Origin: Clostridia bacterium
Lineage (GTDB): Bacteria; Bacillota; Clostridia; Christensenellales; CAG-138
Assembly: GCA_017541305.1 (NCBI GenBank)
Contig: JAFXZJ010000027.1
Span: 107,135-171,134 of the forward strand
Reading direction: 5' to 3'
Length of the DNA: 64,000 bases
Numbering within the stretch: the first letter of the stretch is position 1; each line of letters opens with the position of its first letter. The notes beneath the pieces were generated by a model that was not told the origin of the DNA, ran no database searches, and saw nothing but the letters and a program-made list of their open reading frames with translations. Of the stretch, positions 47,545-55,763 are shown piece after piece. The translations under genes and the position numbers were made by a program.

Positions 47545-49380
47545 TCAGGCTCCCGCCGCTTCGCCCGCATGTTCCGCGGGCTCGGGCTCGGGCTTGGTGA
47601 GCAGCGAGAAATAGCGCTGACGGGCGCGGTCATAAGCCGCGTTGAAATCCTTGTCGCCGCCGGCGTGCAGACGCTCGAAATACAGGTGCTCGTGATCGGC
47701 AAGCTCCGGCTGCACGCGCACGACCGTCGCAACTCCCACGTTGGAGCAAACGTCGCTTATGCGGTGGAACTCCACCATAAGATCGCTGAACACGGTGTCG
47801 GCAAGGGGGCTGCATTCGCCCGTGCTCATGCGCTTCAGGTGGTTCTTGCGCAACACCGTGATAAGATCGCCCACCACCTGTACCAGGGGCTCGATCCTTG
47901 CCGCGGCGTCGATATCCCTCTTTGCAAAGGTCTGCTCGGTCTCGTCGAGTATGTTCATCACGGCGCTTTCAAGCACCGCAAGCTGGGATAGGGCCGCCTG
48001 CGAGAACGCGGTCTTGTTGTTATGCAGCGATTCGCCGTAAGCGGCAATATTCACCGCGTGATCGCCAAGGCGCTCGAATTCGGATATTATCTTGTAATAC
48101 TGATTGAGTATCGCAACGTGATCCTCCTGCTGAAGATGCGGCAGGAATTCCACCATGTATTTGCTTATGCGGTCGGTCATGCCGTCGATCTCCTCCTCCT
48201 CCTCAAGTATGCGCTTGTGGACGGCGGGATCGTATTTGTTTATAAGGCCGAAGGAGCTTTCAAGATTGTTCCTTGCGGCGGTGAACATCTCGAGCAGCGC
48301 CTTATAGCAGCTCTGCAGCGCCAGCGCGGGAGTGTTGAAGAAAACGGGGTTCAGCGCGTCGGTCGCGGCCTTATATCTGCTTTCCTTCACGGGCTTGTCC
48401 CTGACGATGCGCATGCTCAGCTTTTCAAACACGGTCAAAAGGGGCAGCAGTATCAGCGCGCAGGCAAGATTGAACACGGTGTTGGCGTTTGCGATTATGC
48501 TTGAATTGACGGGCGAATCCCAAAGGCCTTCAAGAAGCCCCACCTTGTGCGCGATCGTCACGCCTATCAGCACCAGCGCGCTCTTGCAAAGGTTATAGAG
48601 TATGTTCACTATGCCCACCCGCTTCGCGTCCTCCTTGGCGCCGATCGAGCACACTATGGCGGTGGTCACGCAGTCGCCCAGATAGACGCCCACTATGACC
48701 GAATAGACGGATTTGAACGCCAGCATGCCCGTGGATGAGAACGCCTGCAGTATGCCCACCGTGGCGGACGAGCTCTGCAGCATGAAAGCGACGCCCGCGC
48801 CCGTAAGATAGCCCAGCACGGGGCTCCTGCCAAGGCCTGCGAAAAGGCCTTCCACCACGCCCGACTGCGAAAGCGTGTTCACGGCGCCCGTCATGTTGAT
48901 AAGGCCCGAAAACAGTATGCCGAAGCCGATCGCGATATTGCCTATGGAGCGGGAATTTTTGAAGAATTTGCCCATGATCAGCACTATGCCGATAACGAGC
49001 GCGATGGGAGCGAGCGTGGAGGGTTGGAAGAAGCGCAGCACCGACGAGGCGGACGAATCGATATCGAGCAGGCGTATGATCTGGCCCGTGATGGTGGTGC
49101 CGACGTTTGCGCCGACGATTATGCCCAGCGACTGATGCAGCGAAAGTATCCCCGCGGCGACAAGGCCCGAGGTGATGACGATGGTCGCGGTGGAGGACTG
49201 GATCAGCGCGGTCACAAGCACGCCCAGTATGAACGCCTTGATCGGATTATTCGTGACCTTGCCCATGGCCTTTTTAAGCGTGCCGGACGAATTTTCCTTC
49301 AGCGAATCGCCCATAAGGCGCATGCCGTAAAGGAACATCGCAAGCCCGCCCAGCAGCGAGATAACGTCAAAAACCCCCAT
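47545..49380 (-). CDS. Na+/phosphate cotransporter family protein with PhoU-like tail
   Basis: A 611-residue protein. The N-terminal half has two repeats of the Na_Pi_cotrans domain with QSS motifs (ALIQSSTATIVITSG; FMLQSSSATVGILQAF) and about 9-10 helices. The C-terminal part (about 380-600) is a helical PhoU-like domain (ISEFERLGDHAVNIAAYGE). It should drive sodium-linked phosphate uptake or efflux, gated by the PhoU part. The start MGVFDVISLLGG follows GGAGAG; an upstream extension lacks a site. It stands alone, convergent with the carbohydrate locus. Confidence 0.92.
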   Translation of the reverse strand: MGVFDVISLLGGLAMFLYGMRLMGDSLKENSSGTLKKAMGKVTNNPIKAFILGVLVTALIQSSTATIVITSGLVAAGILSLHQSLGIIVGANVGTTITGQIIRLLDIDSSASSVLRFFQPSTLAPIALVIGIVLIMGKFFKNSRSIGNIAIGFGILFSGLINMTGAVNTLSQSGVVEGLFAGLGRSPVLGYLTGAGVAFMLQSSSATVGILQAFSSTGMLAFKSVYSVIVGVYLGDCVTTAIVCSIGAKEDAKRVGIVNILYNLCKSALVLIGVTIAHKVGLLEGLWDSPVNSSIIANANTVFNLACALILLPLLTVFEKLSMRIVRDKPVKESRYKAATDALNPVFFNTPALALQSCYKALLEMFTAARNNLESSFGLINKYDPAVHKRILEEEEEIDGMTDRISKYMVEFLPHLQQEDHVAILNQYYKIISEFERLGDHAVNIAAYGESLHNNKTAFSQAALSQLAVLESAVMNILDETEQTFAKRDIDAAARIEPLVQVVGDLITVLRKNHLKRMSTGECSPLADTVFSDLMVEFHRISDVCSNVGVATVVRVQPELADHEHLYFERLHAGGDKDFNAAYDRARQRYFSLLTKPEPEPAEHAGEAAGA

Positions 49381-49500
49381 AAAGCTCTCTCCAAATCGTC
49401 GAATGAGGCGGGATCCCACCTGTAATAATAATACCATATACCGCCTCGTCAGTCAATAAACGCAGGGCCGTTTTTCTGCCGCTTCATATAAGAATCGGTA

Positions 49501-49529
49501 TTGACAAATCCGCCGCGATGCTCCATAAT
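49501..49529 (+). promoter_or_regulatory. Promoter of the ABC exporter operon
   Basis: TTGACA (49501-49506), 17 bp, CATAAT (49524-49529), about 24 bp before the first start codon. Confidence 0.65.
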
Positions 49530-49552
49530 GAGATCACAATGCGGAGGATATG

Positions 49553-51274
49553 ATGGGAAGACTGAAAAGCTACATAAGGCCACATTACCTTTATATCGCG
49601 TTTACAATGATAGTCAAGCTCGGCGGCGCCGTCGCTGAGCTTTTTGTACCCTTTTTCATGGAGCGGATACTGAGCGAGGGAGTGGAGCCGGGCCAGCAGC
49701 ACCGCATATTCATTTACGGCGGGCTTATGCTGCTGTGCGCGGGGCTGTGCCTTTTCATGAATATTTCGGCAAACCGCATGAGCGCCGTCAGCTCCGGGCG
49801 CATAACAAGAAAGATCCGCAGCGATCTTTTCGCAAAGCTCAATTCGCTCTCCGCCCGCCAGATGGACGAGCTTACCGTGCCTTCCGCCGAATCGCGCTTA
49901 ACGAGCGACACCTATCGCGTTAACGAATTCCTTGCGCGGGGCCAGCGATTGGGCATAAGGGCGCCCATACTTCTCGTGGGCGGCGTTGTGATGATGCTCA
50001 CGATGGACGCCATGCTTGCGCTGGTGCTGATCGCGCTTTTGCCCTTCATAGGCCTTTCCGTCTATCTCATCACCAAAAAGAGCATACCCCTTTACACCAG
50101 GGAGCAGTCGATACTTGACGGCATGGTGCGCGTGGTGCAGGAAAACATCACCGGCGTGCGCGTGATAAAGGCGCTCAGCAAGACCGAATACGAGAAGGCG
50201 CGCTTTGAAAAAGTCAATGACGAGCTTACAAAAACCGATACAAAGGCCGGCGCGGTAACTTCGCTTAACAACCCCATCGCCTCGCTTATACTCAATCTGG
50301 GTCTGACCGCCGTGGTGGTCGTGGGCGCGTTCCGCGTGGCGGGCAAGGGCACCGAGACCTCGGTGATAGTCGCCTTCCTGCAATACTTCGTGATGATACT
50401 CAACGCCATGCTGGGCGTTACAAGGATATTCATAATGGCCTCGCGCTCCACCGCCTCCGCGCACCGCGTGGCGGACGTGCTTGAGCTGCCGCCGGATCTC
50501 GTTCCCGCGCTTTTCGAGGGCGAAGTCCCCTCCCCCGTTCCCCATATCGAATTCAGGGACGTCAGCTTTTCCTATACGGGGGTGGGCGAAAACATATCGC
50601 ATTTAAGCTTTAAGCTCGAGCGTGGGCAGACCCTTGGCATACTTGGCGCGACCGGCTCCGGCAAAAGCACCGTGATCAATCTGCTTATGCGCATTTACGA
50701 CGCAGCCTCCGGCGCGGTGCTGATAAACGGGCGCGACGTGAGAAGCTATGAAAAGGATGAGCTCAAGGCCATGTTCGGCGCGGCGTTCCAGAACGATTTT
50801 ATTGCCGAGGGCACCATTGGCGACAATATCCGCTTCTTCCGCGATATAGACGGCGCGGCCGTTGCCTCCGCCGCCGGGGACGCTCAGGCATCCGAATTCA
50901 TATCGCAGAAGCAGCACGGCATGGACGCTCCCGTCGCCGCAAGGGGCAACAACCTTTCGGGCGGGCAGAAGCAGCGCCTGCTGATCGCCCGCGCGCTTGC
51001 CTCCGATCCCGAGATACTCGTGCTGGACGACGCCTCGTCCGCGCTCGATTACCGCACCGACGCGGAGCTTCGCCGCGCGCTGAGGAAGCATCACACAAAA
51101 GCCACCACCGTGCTGATCGCACAGCGCATATCATCGATACAGCATGCCGATCTGATACTGGTGCTTGACGACGGAAAGGTGCTTGGCAGCGGCAGGCATG
51201 ACGAGCTGCTCAAGAACTGCGCCGAATACCGCCTGATCGCACAGACGCAGATGGGCACCGGAGAGGAGGCGTGA
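49553..51274 (+). CDS. ABC exporter half-transporter, degenerate ATPase site
   Basis: A 573-residue half-transporter: six-helix exporter membrane domain (about 1-310) and nucleotide-binding domain (about 330-570). Walker A GATGSGKST, signature LSGGQ, Walker B ILVLDDASSALD and switch LIAQRIS are seen. The catalytic Glu after Walker B is Asp and the switch His is Gln, so its own Walker A/B site is non-hydrolytic. This is normal in heterodimeric exporters (BmrC/D, TM287/288 type). GGAGG lies 5 bp before ATG 49553. It pairs with the next gene, 3 bp away. Substrate unknown, possibly drugs, lipids or peptides. Confidence 0.9.
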   Translation: MGRLKSYIRPHYLYIAFTMIVKLGGAVAELFVPFFMERILSEGVEPGQQHRIFIYGGLMLLCAGLCLFMNISANRMSAVSSGRITRKIRSDLFAKLNSLSARQMDELTVPSAESRLTSDTYRVNEFLARGQRLGIRAPILLVGGVVMMLTMDAMLALVLIALLPFIGLSVYLITKKSIPLYTREQSILDGMVRVVQENITGVRVIKALSKTEYEKARFEKVNDELTKTDTKAGAVTSLNNPIASLILNLGLTAVVVVGAFRVAGKGTETSVIVAFLQYFVMILNAMLGVTRIFIMASRSTASAHRVADVLELPPDLVPALFEGEVPSPVPHIEFRDVSFSYTGVGENISHLSFKLERGQTLGILGATGSGKSTVINLLMRIYDAASGAVLINGRDVRSYEKDELKAMFGAAFQNDFIAEGTIGDNIRFFRDIDGAAVASAAGDAQASEFISQKQHGMDAPVAARGNNLSGGQKQRLLIARALASDPEILVLDDASSALDYRTDAELRRALRKHHTKATTVLIAQRISSIQHADLILVLDDGKVLGSGRHDELLKNCAEYRLIAQTQMGTGEEA

Positions 51275-51277
51275 TGC

Positions 51278-53056
51278 ATGAGCTCTCCAAATGAAAACAA
51301 GCATGAAACAAGAAAAAATCGCGGAAGGCTGCTTTTAAGGCTGTGGCATTACATGGGCAGGAACCGCCTGCTTATAGTGCTTGCGGTGCTGCTGTCCTCC
51401 CTTTCCAGCCTTTTGGCGCTGTATGGGCCAAAGCTTTCGGGCCGCGCGATAAACGCCATCACGTCGGAGGGCGGCGTGGATTTCGACACCGTCATTCACT
51501 GCGCGATACTGATGGTGATATGCTATTCTGTTTCGGCGGTGTTCAGCTATCTGCTGCAGCTGGTCATGATACGCCTTTCGCGCACGGTCGCAAAGCAGAT
51601 GCGGCACGACATATTCTCAAGCCTTTCCCGCCTGCCCGTCAGCTTTTTCGACAGCCGTCAGATAGGCGATATCGTAAGCACCATCACCTATGACGTCGAC
51701 ACGGTGAACCAAAGCCTTGCCTCGGACGCGCTGCAGATATTGCAGAGCACCATAACCGTGACCGTTTCGCTGGTGATGATGCTGACCATTGCGCCGATCC
51801 TGGTGCCCGTATTCGCCGTGACGATACCCGTCACGTTCATATTCACGCGCTGGCTTGCAAACCGCGTGCGCCCCATGTTCCGCAACCGCTCGAAAAAGCT
51901 GGGCGAGCTGAACGGCTTTGTGGAGGAGATGCTGGGCGGGCAGAAGACCATTCGCGCTTACGGGCGCGAGGAGGCCGTGCAGGAGCGCTTTGAGGAAAAG
52001 AACGAGATCGCCGTCAACGCCTATACCCGGGCCGAGGCCAACGGCACCGTGACAGGCCCCTCGGTCAACTTCATAAACAACGTTTCGCTTGCGCTCGTGT
52101 GCGTATTCGGCTCGATACTCTATCTCAGGGGCGTGATACGCCTGGGAGACCTTTCCAGCTTCGTGCAGTATTCAAGAAAGTTCTCCGGTCCCATAAACGA
52201 GGTGGCGAACATTATCGCCGAGCTGCAAAGCGCTTTTGCGGCGGCCGAAAGGGTCTTCGCGCTGATCGACGCCGAGCCCGAGCCCGCGGACGACGAGCAT
52301 GCCGAGGCGCTTGAAAACGTTAAGGGCGACGTGAGTATCGAGGACGTGGACTTTTCGTATGACAAGCAGATACCCATAATACGCGATTTCGATCTGCACG
52401 CCGCGCCGGGCTCGCTCGTTGCGATAGTCGGCCCCACGGGCGCCGGCAAGACCACCATAATAAACCTGCTGATGCGCTTTTACGACGTGGACGCGGGCGT
52501 GATAAGCGTGGACGGCCGCCCGATAAAGAACGTCACCAGAAGCTCGCTGCGCGGCTCCTATGCCATGGTGCTGCAGGATACCTGGCTCTTTTCGGGCACC
52601 ATATTCGACAATATCGCTTACGGAAAAAAAGACGCCACCATGGATGACGTCGTAAAAGCGGCCAAGGCCGCAAAGATACACAATTACATAATGCGCCTGC
52701 CCGAAGGCTATAACACCGTGCTGACCGACAACGGCTCGGGCATATCAAAGGGGCAGAAGCAGCTTTTGACCATTGCCCGCGCGATGCTGCTTGACGCCAA
52801 CATGCTGATACTCGACGAGGCCACGTCGAACGTCGACACCCGCACCGAGCAGCAGATACAGGCCGCCATGCGCGAGCTGATGAAGCACAAGACCTGCTTT
52901 GTTATCGCGCACAGGCTTTCCACCATACGCAACGCCGACAACATACTCGTTATGCGCGGCGGCAGAGTGATCGAGCAGGGCACGCACGACGAGCTGATGG
53001 CGCAAAAGAGCTTCTACCGCGAGCTTTACAGGGCGCAGTTCGATTCCTGCGAATGA
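51278..53056 (+). CDS. ABC exporter half-transporter, catalytically competent site
   Basis: A 592-residue partner. The membrane domain (about 20-330) includes the EMLGGQKTIRAYGRE coupling region. The NBD has Walker A GPTGAGKTT, Walker B MLILDEATSNVD with the catalytic Glu, switch VIAHRLSTI, and an altered signature ISKGQKQ. A weak signature in this chain and weak Walker B/switch in the other fall in the same composite site, as expected for a 1:1 heterodimer with one working site. It abuts the opposite-strand gene with zero intergenic bases (TGATCA shared stops). Confidence 0.92.
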   Translation: MSSPNENKHETRKNRGRLLLRLWHYMGRNRLLIVLAVLLSSLSSLLALYGPKLSGRAINAITSEGGVDFDTVIHCAILMVICYSVSAVFSYLLQLVMIRLSRTVAKQMRHDIFSSLSRLPVSFFDSRQIGDIVSTITYDVDTVNQSLASDALQILQSTITVTVSLVMMLTIAPILVPVFAVTIPVTFIFTRWLANRVRPMFRNRSKKLGELNGFVEEMLGGQKTIRAYGREEAVQERFEEKNEIAVNAYTRAEANGTVTGPSVNFINNVSLALVCVFGSILYLRGVIRLGDLSSFVQYSRKFSGPINEVANIIAELQSAFAAAERVFALIDAEPEPADDEHAEALENVKGDVSIEDVDFSYDKQIPIIRDFDLHAAPGSLVAIVGPTGAGKTTIINLLMRFYDVDAGVISVDGRPIKNVTRSSLRGSYAMVLQDTWLFSGTIFDNIAYGKKDATMDDVVKAAKAAKIHNYIMRLPEGYNTVLTDNGSGISKGQKQLLTIARAMLLDANMLILDEATSNVDTRTEQQIQAAMRELMKHKTCFVIAHRLSTIRNADNILVMRGGRVIEQGTHDELMAQKSFYRELYRAQFDSCE

Positions 53057-53395
53057 TCAGGCGGTGACCGCGTCCCTTATGGGCGCGTCCCACAGCACGC
53101 GGCCGCCCATGGAAGCGGCAAGCCCGTCGATCTCGGCCTCAAAGCCTTCCATAAAGGCCTTCTCGCGCTTTTTGGATCTTCTGCCGCGGGCGTTGTAGAT
53201 CTCCTTTTCGGCACAGGCGTCATAGGATATGACGAAATCCTCGGGATCGCGATAGGGGAAGAAGGTGACGCTGACCGTGTAGCGGATATTGCCCGCCTCG
53301 GAATCGGAAGTGAGCTTGACAAGAGCGCCCTTTCGGGGTATCTCGTTGAAAACGCATTCCGCGCAATAGTATCTTGAATAAACGTCGATTACCAT
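53057..53395 (-). CDS. Hypothetical protein, 112 residues
   Basis: A small soluble protein, unrecognised. The N terminus MVIDVYSRYYCAECVFNEIP holds a Cys-x-x-Cys pair, the middle strand-rich part has YTVSVTFFPYRDPEDFVISY, and a basic patch (RGRRSKKREK) precedes a helical C terminus. GGGAGGT precedes the ATG. Its stop codon directly abuts that of the ABC gene on the other strand. A terminator at 53416 separates it from the ribosomal operon upstream, so it needs its own promoter, which I could not identify. Confidence 0.62.
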   Translation of the reverse strand: MVIDVYSRYYCAECVFNEIPRKGALVKLTSDSEAGNIRYTVSVTFFPYRDPEDFVISYDACAEKEIYNARGRRSKKREKAFMEGFEAEIDGLAASMGGRVLWDAPIRDAVTA

Positions 53396-53415
53396 ATTTA
53401 CCTCCCTGAAATGCA

Positions 53416-53445
53416 AAAGGAGCTGTTCAAATGAACGGCTCCTTT
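53416..53445 (-). terminator. Terminator of the infC-rpmI-rplT operon
   Basis: AAAGGAGC (53416-53423) pairs with GCTCCTTT (53438-53445) and is extended by GTTC/GAAC inside the loop. It lies between rplT and the next minus-strand gene. Confidence 0.75.
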
Positions 53446-53453
53446 ATTGTTTA

Positions 53454-53813
53454 TCAGTTCTCAAGCGCCTTGTTCGCAACGGTGCAGAGCTCGTTGAAGG
53501 CGTTCATATCGGAAACTGCGAGGTCGGCCAAGACCTTGCGGTTGACCTCGACGCCGGCAATCTTCAGACCGTGGATGAGCTTGGAGTAATTGCTGCCGCA
53601 GATCCTGGCGCCCGCGTTGATACGAGCGATCCAAAGACGGCGATACTCGCGCTTCTTGAGCTTCCTGCCAACGTAAGCGTAGGCGAGGGACTTCATGACC
53701 TGCTGGCTTGCCGCACGATAGAGCTTGGACTTGGCGCCCCAATAGCCCTTAGCAAGCTTAAAAACTTTACGACGCTTCTTAGCGGCGTTGACTGCTCTCT
53801 TGATCCTTGCCAT
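53454..53813 (-). CDS. rplT: 50S ribosomal protein L20
   Basis: A 119-residue L20, needed early in 50S assembly and a likely translational or attenuation repressor of its own operon. The basic N terminus ([16 protein letters not shown]), [35 protein letters not shown] and [15 protein letters not shown] are invariant-type segments. It is third in the operon, 15 bp after rpmI. Confidence 0.99.
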   Translation of the reverse strand: MARIKRAVNAAKKRRKVFKLAKGYWGAKSKLYRAASQQVMKSLAYAYVGRKLKKREYRRLWIARINAGARICGSNYSKLIHGLKIAGVEVNRKVLADLAVSDMNAFNELCTVANKALEN

Positions 53814-53828
53814 TTTACATATCCTCCC

Positions 53829-54029
53829 TTACTTCTTGTACGGTATCAGAGCGCCGATCTTCTTTGCTTCTTCTTCGGCAATGAAGCCGGCCTTGCGCAG
53901 GTTGCGCTTACGCTTGGTGGATTTCTTGGTAAGGATATGGCTCTTATAAGCCTTGCCCCTCTTGATTTTGCCGCTCTTAGTGAAGCTGAAACGCTTTGCG
54001 GCACCCCTGTGGGTCTTAAGTTTCGGCAT
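53829..54029 (-). CDS. rpmI: 50S ribosomal protein L35
   Basis: A 66-residue L35 with the typical [24 protein letters not shown] start and the [19 protein letters not shown] core. It lies 25 bp after infC and is preceded by AGGAGG. It is a structural 50S component. Confidence 0.98.
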   Translation of the reverse strand: MPKLKTHRGAAKRFSFTKSGKIKRGKAYKSHILTKKSTKRKRNLRKAGFIAEEEAKKIGALIPYKK

Positions 54030-54054
54030 GGGATTTCCTCCTCAAAAATAATAA

Positions 54055-54573
54055 TTATTTGTTTGTTTTTGGCGCGAGGAACATATACATGTTCCTTCCT
54101 TCCTGCTTGGGGGGTTTCTCGACGGTGGCATTGTCGGAAACCAGCTCCAAGAAGGTATTCATAACATCGAGGCCGATCTCACCATGGGCAGCCTGCCTTC
54201 CCCTGAAGCGGATGGAGACCTTGACTTTGTTCCCCTGCTGCAGGAATTTGTTGCACGCTTTGGCCTTGACTTCCATATCGTGCGTGTCGATGGTCGCTGA
54301 AAGCTGAACTTCTTTCATTTCGACGACGGTCTGGTTCTTGCGCTGTTCCTTTTCACGCTTGCTCTGGTCGAAACGATACTTGCCGTAGTCCATGATCTTG
54401 CACACGGGCGGGTTAGCCTGGGGCGCGATCTTGACTAAGTCAAGCCCTCTTTCCTCCGCAACGCGGAGCGCGACGGCGATCTGAACTACGCCCATCTGCT
54501 CCCCATCTTCGCCGATCAGGCGAACTTCACGGTCGCGGATCTGCTCATTGATCATCAAATCATTAGCTGCTAT
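54055..54573 (-). CDS. infC: Translation initiation factor IF-3, apparent AUA start
   Basis: A 172-residue IF-3 that dissociates ribosomes and proofreads start codons. Seen are LMINEQIRDREVRLIGEDGEQ, NPPVCKIMDYGKYRFDQSKREKE, the linker and the C-terminal FRGRQAAHGEIGLDVM domain. Upstream of the obvious TTG/ATG pair the frame continues through AATGAT, GCT and GCA codons to ATA at 54573, which is 6 nt after GGAGGTGA; an in-frame stop precedes it. Neither the TTG nor the ATG has a ribosome site at usable distance. A rare start codon is the classic way IF-3 controls its own synthesis (AUU in E. coli). Confidence 0.93.
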   Translation of the reverse strand: MAANDLMINEQIRDREVRLIGEDGEQMGVVQIAVALRVAEERGLDLVKIAPQANPPVCKIMDYGKYRFDQSKREKEQRKNQTVVEMKEVQLSATIDTHDMEVKAKACNKFLQQGNKVKVSIRFRGRQAAHGEIGLDVMNTFLELVSDNATVEKPPKQEGRNMYMFLAPKTNK

Positions 54574-54736
54574 GGTGTTTCACCTCCGATAAGAATTAGC
54601 TTGAAAACAAAAACAAATCGGCCGGCACTCTGCCGCCCGAAAAAATCGGTTATCCCGATGATCTTTTGCCAATCGACTGCGCAGTGACGGAACACGGCGA
54701 GTGAGAAGCGGGCAGCTTCTGCTTCAAGCTTGATTA
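54574..54736 (-). promoter_or_regulatory. Structured infC leader with intrinsic terminator (L20/IF-3 leader candidate)
   Basis: About 160 nt from the predicted start of transcription to the infC ribosome site. It contains several complementary GC-rich segments (GCAGAAGCTGCCCGCTTC, GGGCGGCAGAGTGCCGGCC). A hairpin ATCGG/CCGAT (54655-54659 with 54645-54649) is followed by a T run (54640-54644), that is, a terminator inside the leader. This fits attenuation by L20 as known in Bacillota. The exact protein-binding pseudoknot could not be folded by eye. Confidence 0.55.
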
Positions 54737-54764
54737 TTATAGCACAAAAACCTCGCTTGTCAAG
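54737..54764 (-). promoter_or_regulatory. Promoter of the infC operon
   Basis: Minus strand TTGACA (54759-54764), 16 bp ending in TGC, and TATAAT (54737-54742), an extended -10 promoter. Confidence 0.75.
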
Positions 54765-54960
54765 CGTTTTTTTGCATATATTTTGGTTATTTTCGAATAT
54801 TAACGGCTTGTGAACAAAGGCTGCCCGCGTTTTAAAAGCGCGGACAGCGCGTCCCTGATTATAAGTATCAGCAGAGCCGTTATCTGCGGGAGTATCGGTA
54901 ATAACGCTTTCCCCGATTTCAAATCCGGCTTCATGTCCTATCGTCCATGCTATGGCTGGG

Positions 54961-55437
54961 TCAAAAGTCGCCGGCCGGCAGTTCCTCGTTATCACTGTAG
55001 GGCTCTATTCCGTCAACGTAATCATTGTTCTTAAGCTCTTCTGTCTTTTCAGCCGTCAAATACGCGATCACAGTTCCGGTGTATTCTCCGATATATTTGA
55101 TATCGGATCTGTCTATCCGTGCTTCCTTGATGAATTCATTCGCCGCCGAGGTGTACAGGGCTCTTGTAACCTCCCTTTTTGCTGCTGTATACGCATCGTA
55201 ATCGAGGGAATCTTCATCCCCCTGCTCGTATTCCTCGGCAGAATAACCGTATTCCTTCAGCAGTTTTATCCTGATCACGTCCTGCGGGACTTCATGCCTT
55301 GTGATCATTACCAATTCTTTATCGCCGGTTTCCTGCCGTTCATTGGCCGTGCTTTTCGATTGGATGCCGCAGCCCGAAGCATGAAACAGACAGAGCGCAA
55401 GCAGAACGCAAATCACAGCTTTGGCAGTTGTTTTCAT
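54961..55437 (-). CDS. Secreted lipoprotein, possible inhibitor I9-like tail
   Basis: A 158-residue lipoprotein: signal peptide with lipobox HASGC, a charged helical middle (QDVIRIKLLKEYGYSAEEYEQ), and a C-terminal segment TGTVIAYLTAEKTEELKNND and following VDGIEP. That tail resembles the end of subtilisin propeptide/I9 domains (x-V-x-A-x-L-T-x-x-x-x-x-x-L ... V-x-x-I-E). GGAGGTGAG precedes the ATG, and a TTGACA, 16 bp, TATAGT promoter (55457-55484) leaves almost no leader. The next minus-strand surface protein upstream is a cysteine protease, but I9 domains act on subtilases, so a link is speculative. Confidence 0.65.
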   Translation of the reverse strand: MKTTAKAVICVLLALCLFHASGCGIQSKSTANERQETGDKELVMITRHEVPQDVIRIKLLKEYGYSAEEYEQGDEDSLDYDAYTAAKREVTRALYTSAANEFIKEARIDRSDIKYIGEYTGTVIAYLTAEKTEELKNNDYVDGIEPYSDNEELPAGDF

Positions 55438-55456
55438 AAAACTCACCTCCGCATAT

Positions 55457-55484
55457 ACTATACTACATTTCCCGCTCATGTCAA
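55457..55484 (-). promoter_or_regulatory. Promoter of the I9-like lipoprotein gene
   Basis: Minus strand TTGACA (55479-55484), 16 bp, TATAGT (55457-55462). Confidence 0.55.
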
Positions 55485-55551
55485 CCACTTTTATTGCAAA
55501 TTACAAAAATAATCAAAAAGCCGCCTCCATAAGGGCGCATGCAACAATAAA

Positions 55552-55590
55552 ATCGGGAGTGCGGATAACCGCATTCCCGATTCTTTTATT
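55552..55590. terminator. Hairpin terminator in the 55.5-kb gap
   Basis: AATCGGGA-x-TGCGG pairs with CCGCA-x-TCCCGATT around ATAA, with TCTTTTATT after it on the plus strand and an A/T-rich flank on the other. Confidence 0.65.
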
Positions 55591-55763
55591 AGTCTGAAAC
55601 CGCGAAGCGCCTCAAAAGAGAAGATTATTGTGCCATGCAAGGCGAAAAGCGCAGGAATATCCGGAGGGTCTTTCGAGCATTTTCAACGCGGCAGGGCGCA
55701 AAAAGATACCTTTTGAGGCTGTGTATCCTTAAGTGAATGCGCCCAAAGCGGCGGCGTGCTCGC
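55591..55763. other. Gene-free gap with a 110-bp inverted-repeat-bounded segment
   Basis: Between the lipoprotein promoter and the protease stop there is no credible gene. GCCTCAAAAG (55609-55618) and CTTTTGAGGC (55710-55719) bracket about 90 bp containing several short complementary tracts. It may be a degenerate mobile repeat or a structured RNA. No second copy was seen in the window. Confidence 0.45.

Noticed and set aside
53054-53059. Zero-base convergent stop codons (TGATCA) as an unusual signal
   Set aside because: Compact convergent ends are common; nothing else supports a regulatory role.
54570-54995. 141-residue minus-strand frame upstream of infC
   Set aside because: It overlaps the infC promoter and structured leader and the end of the lipoprotein gene; no coding signature.
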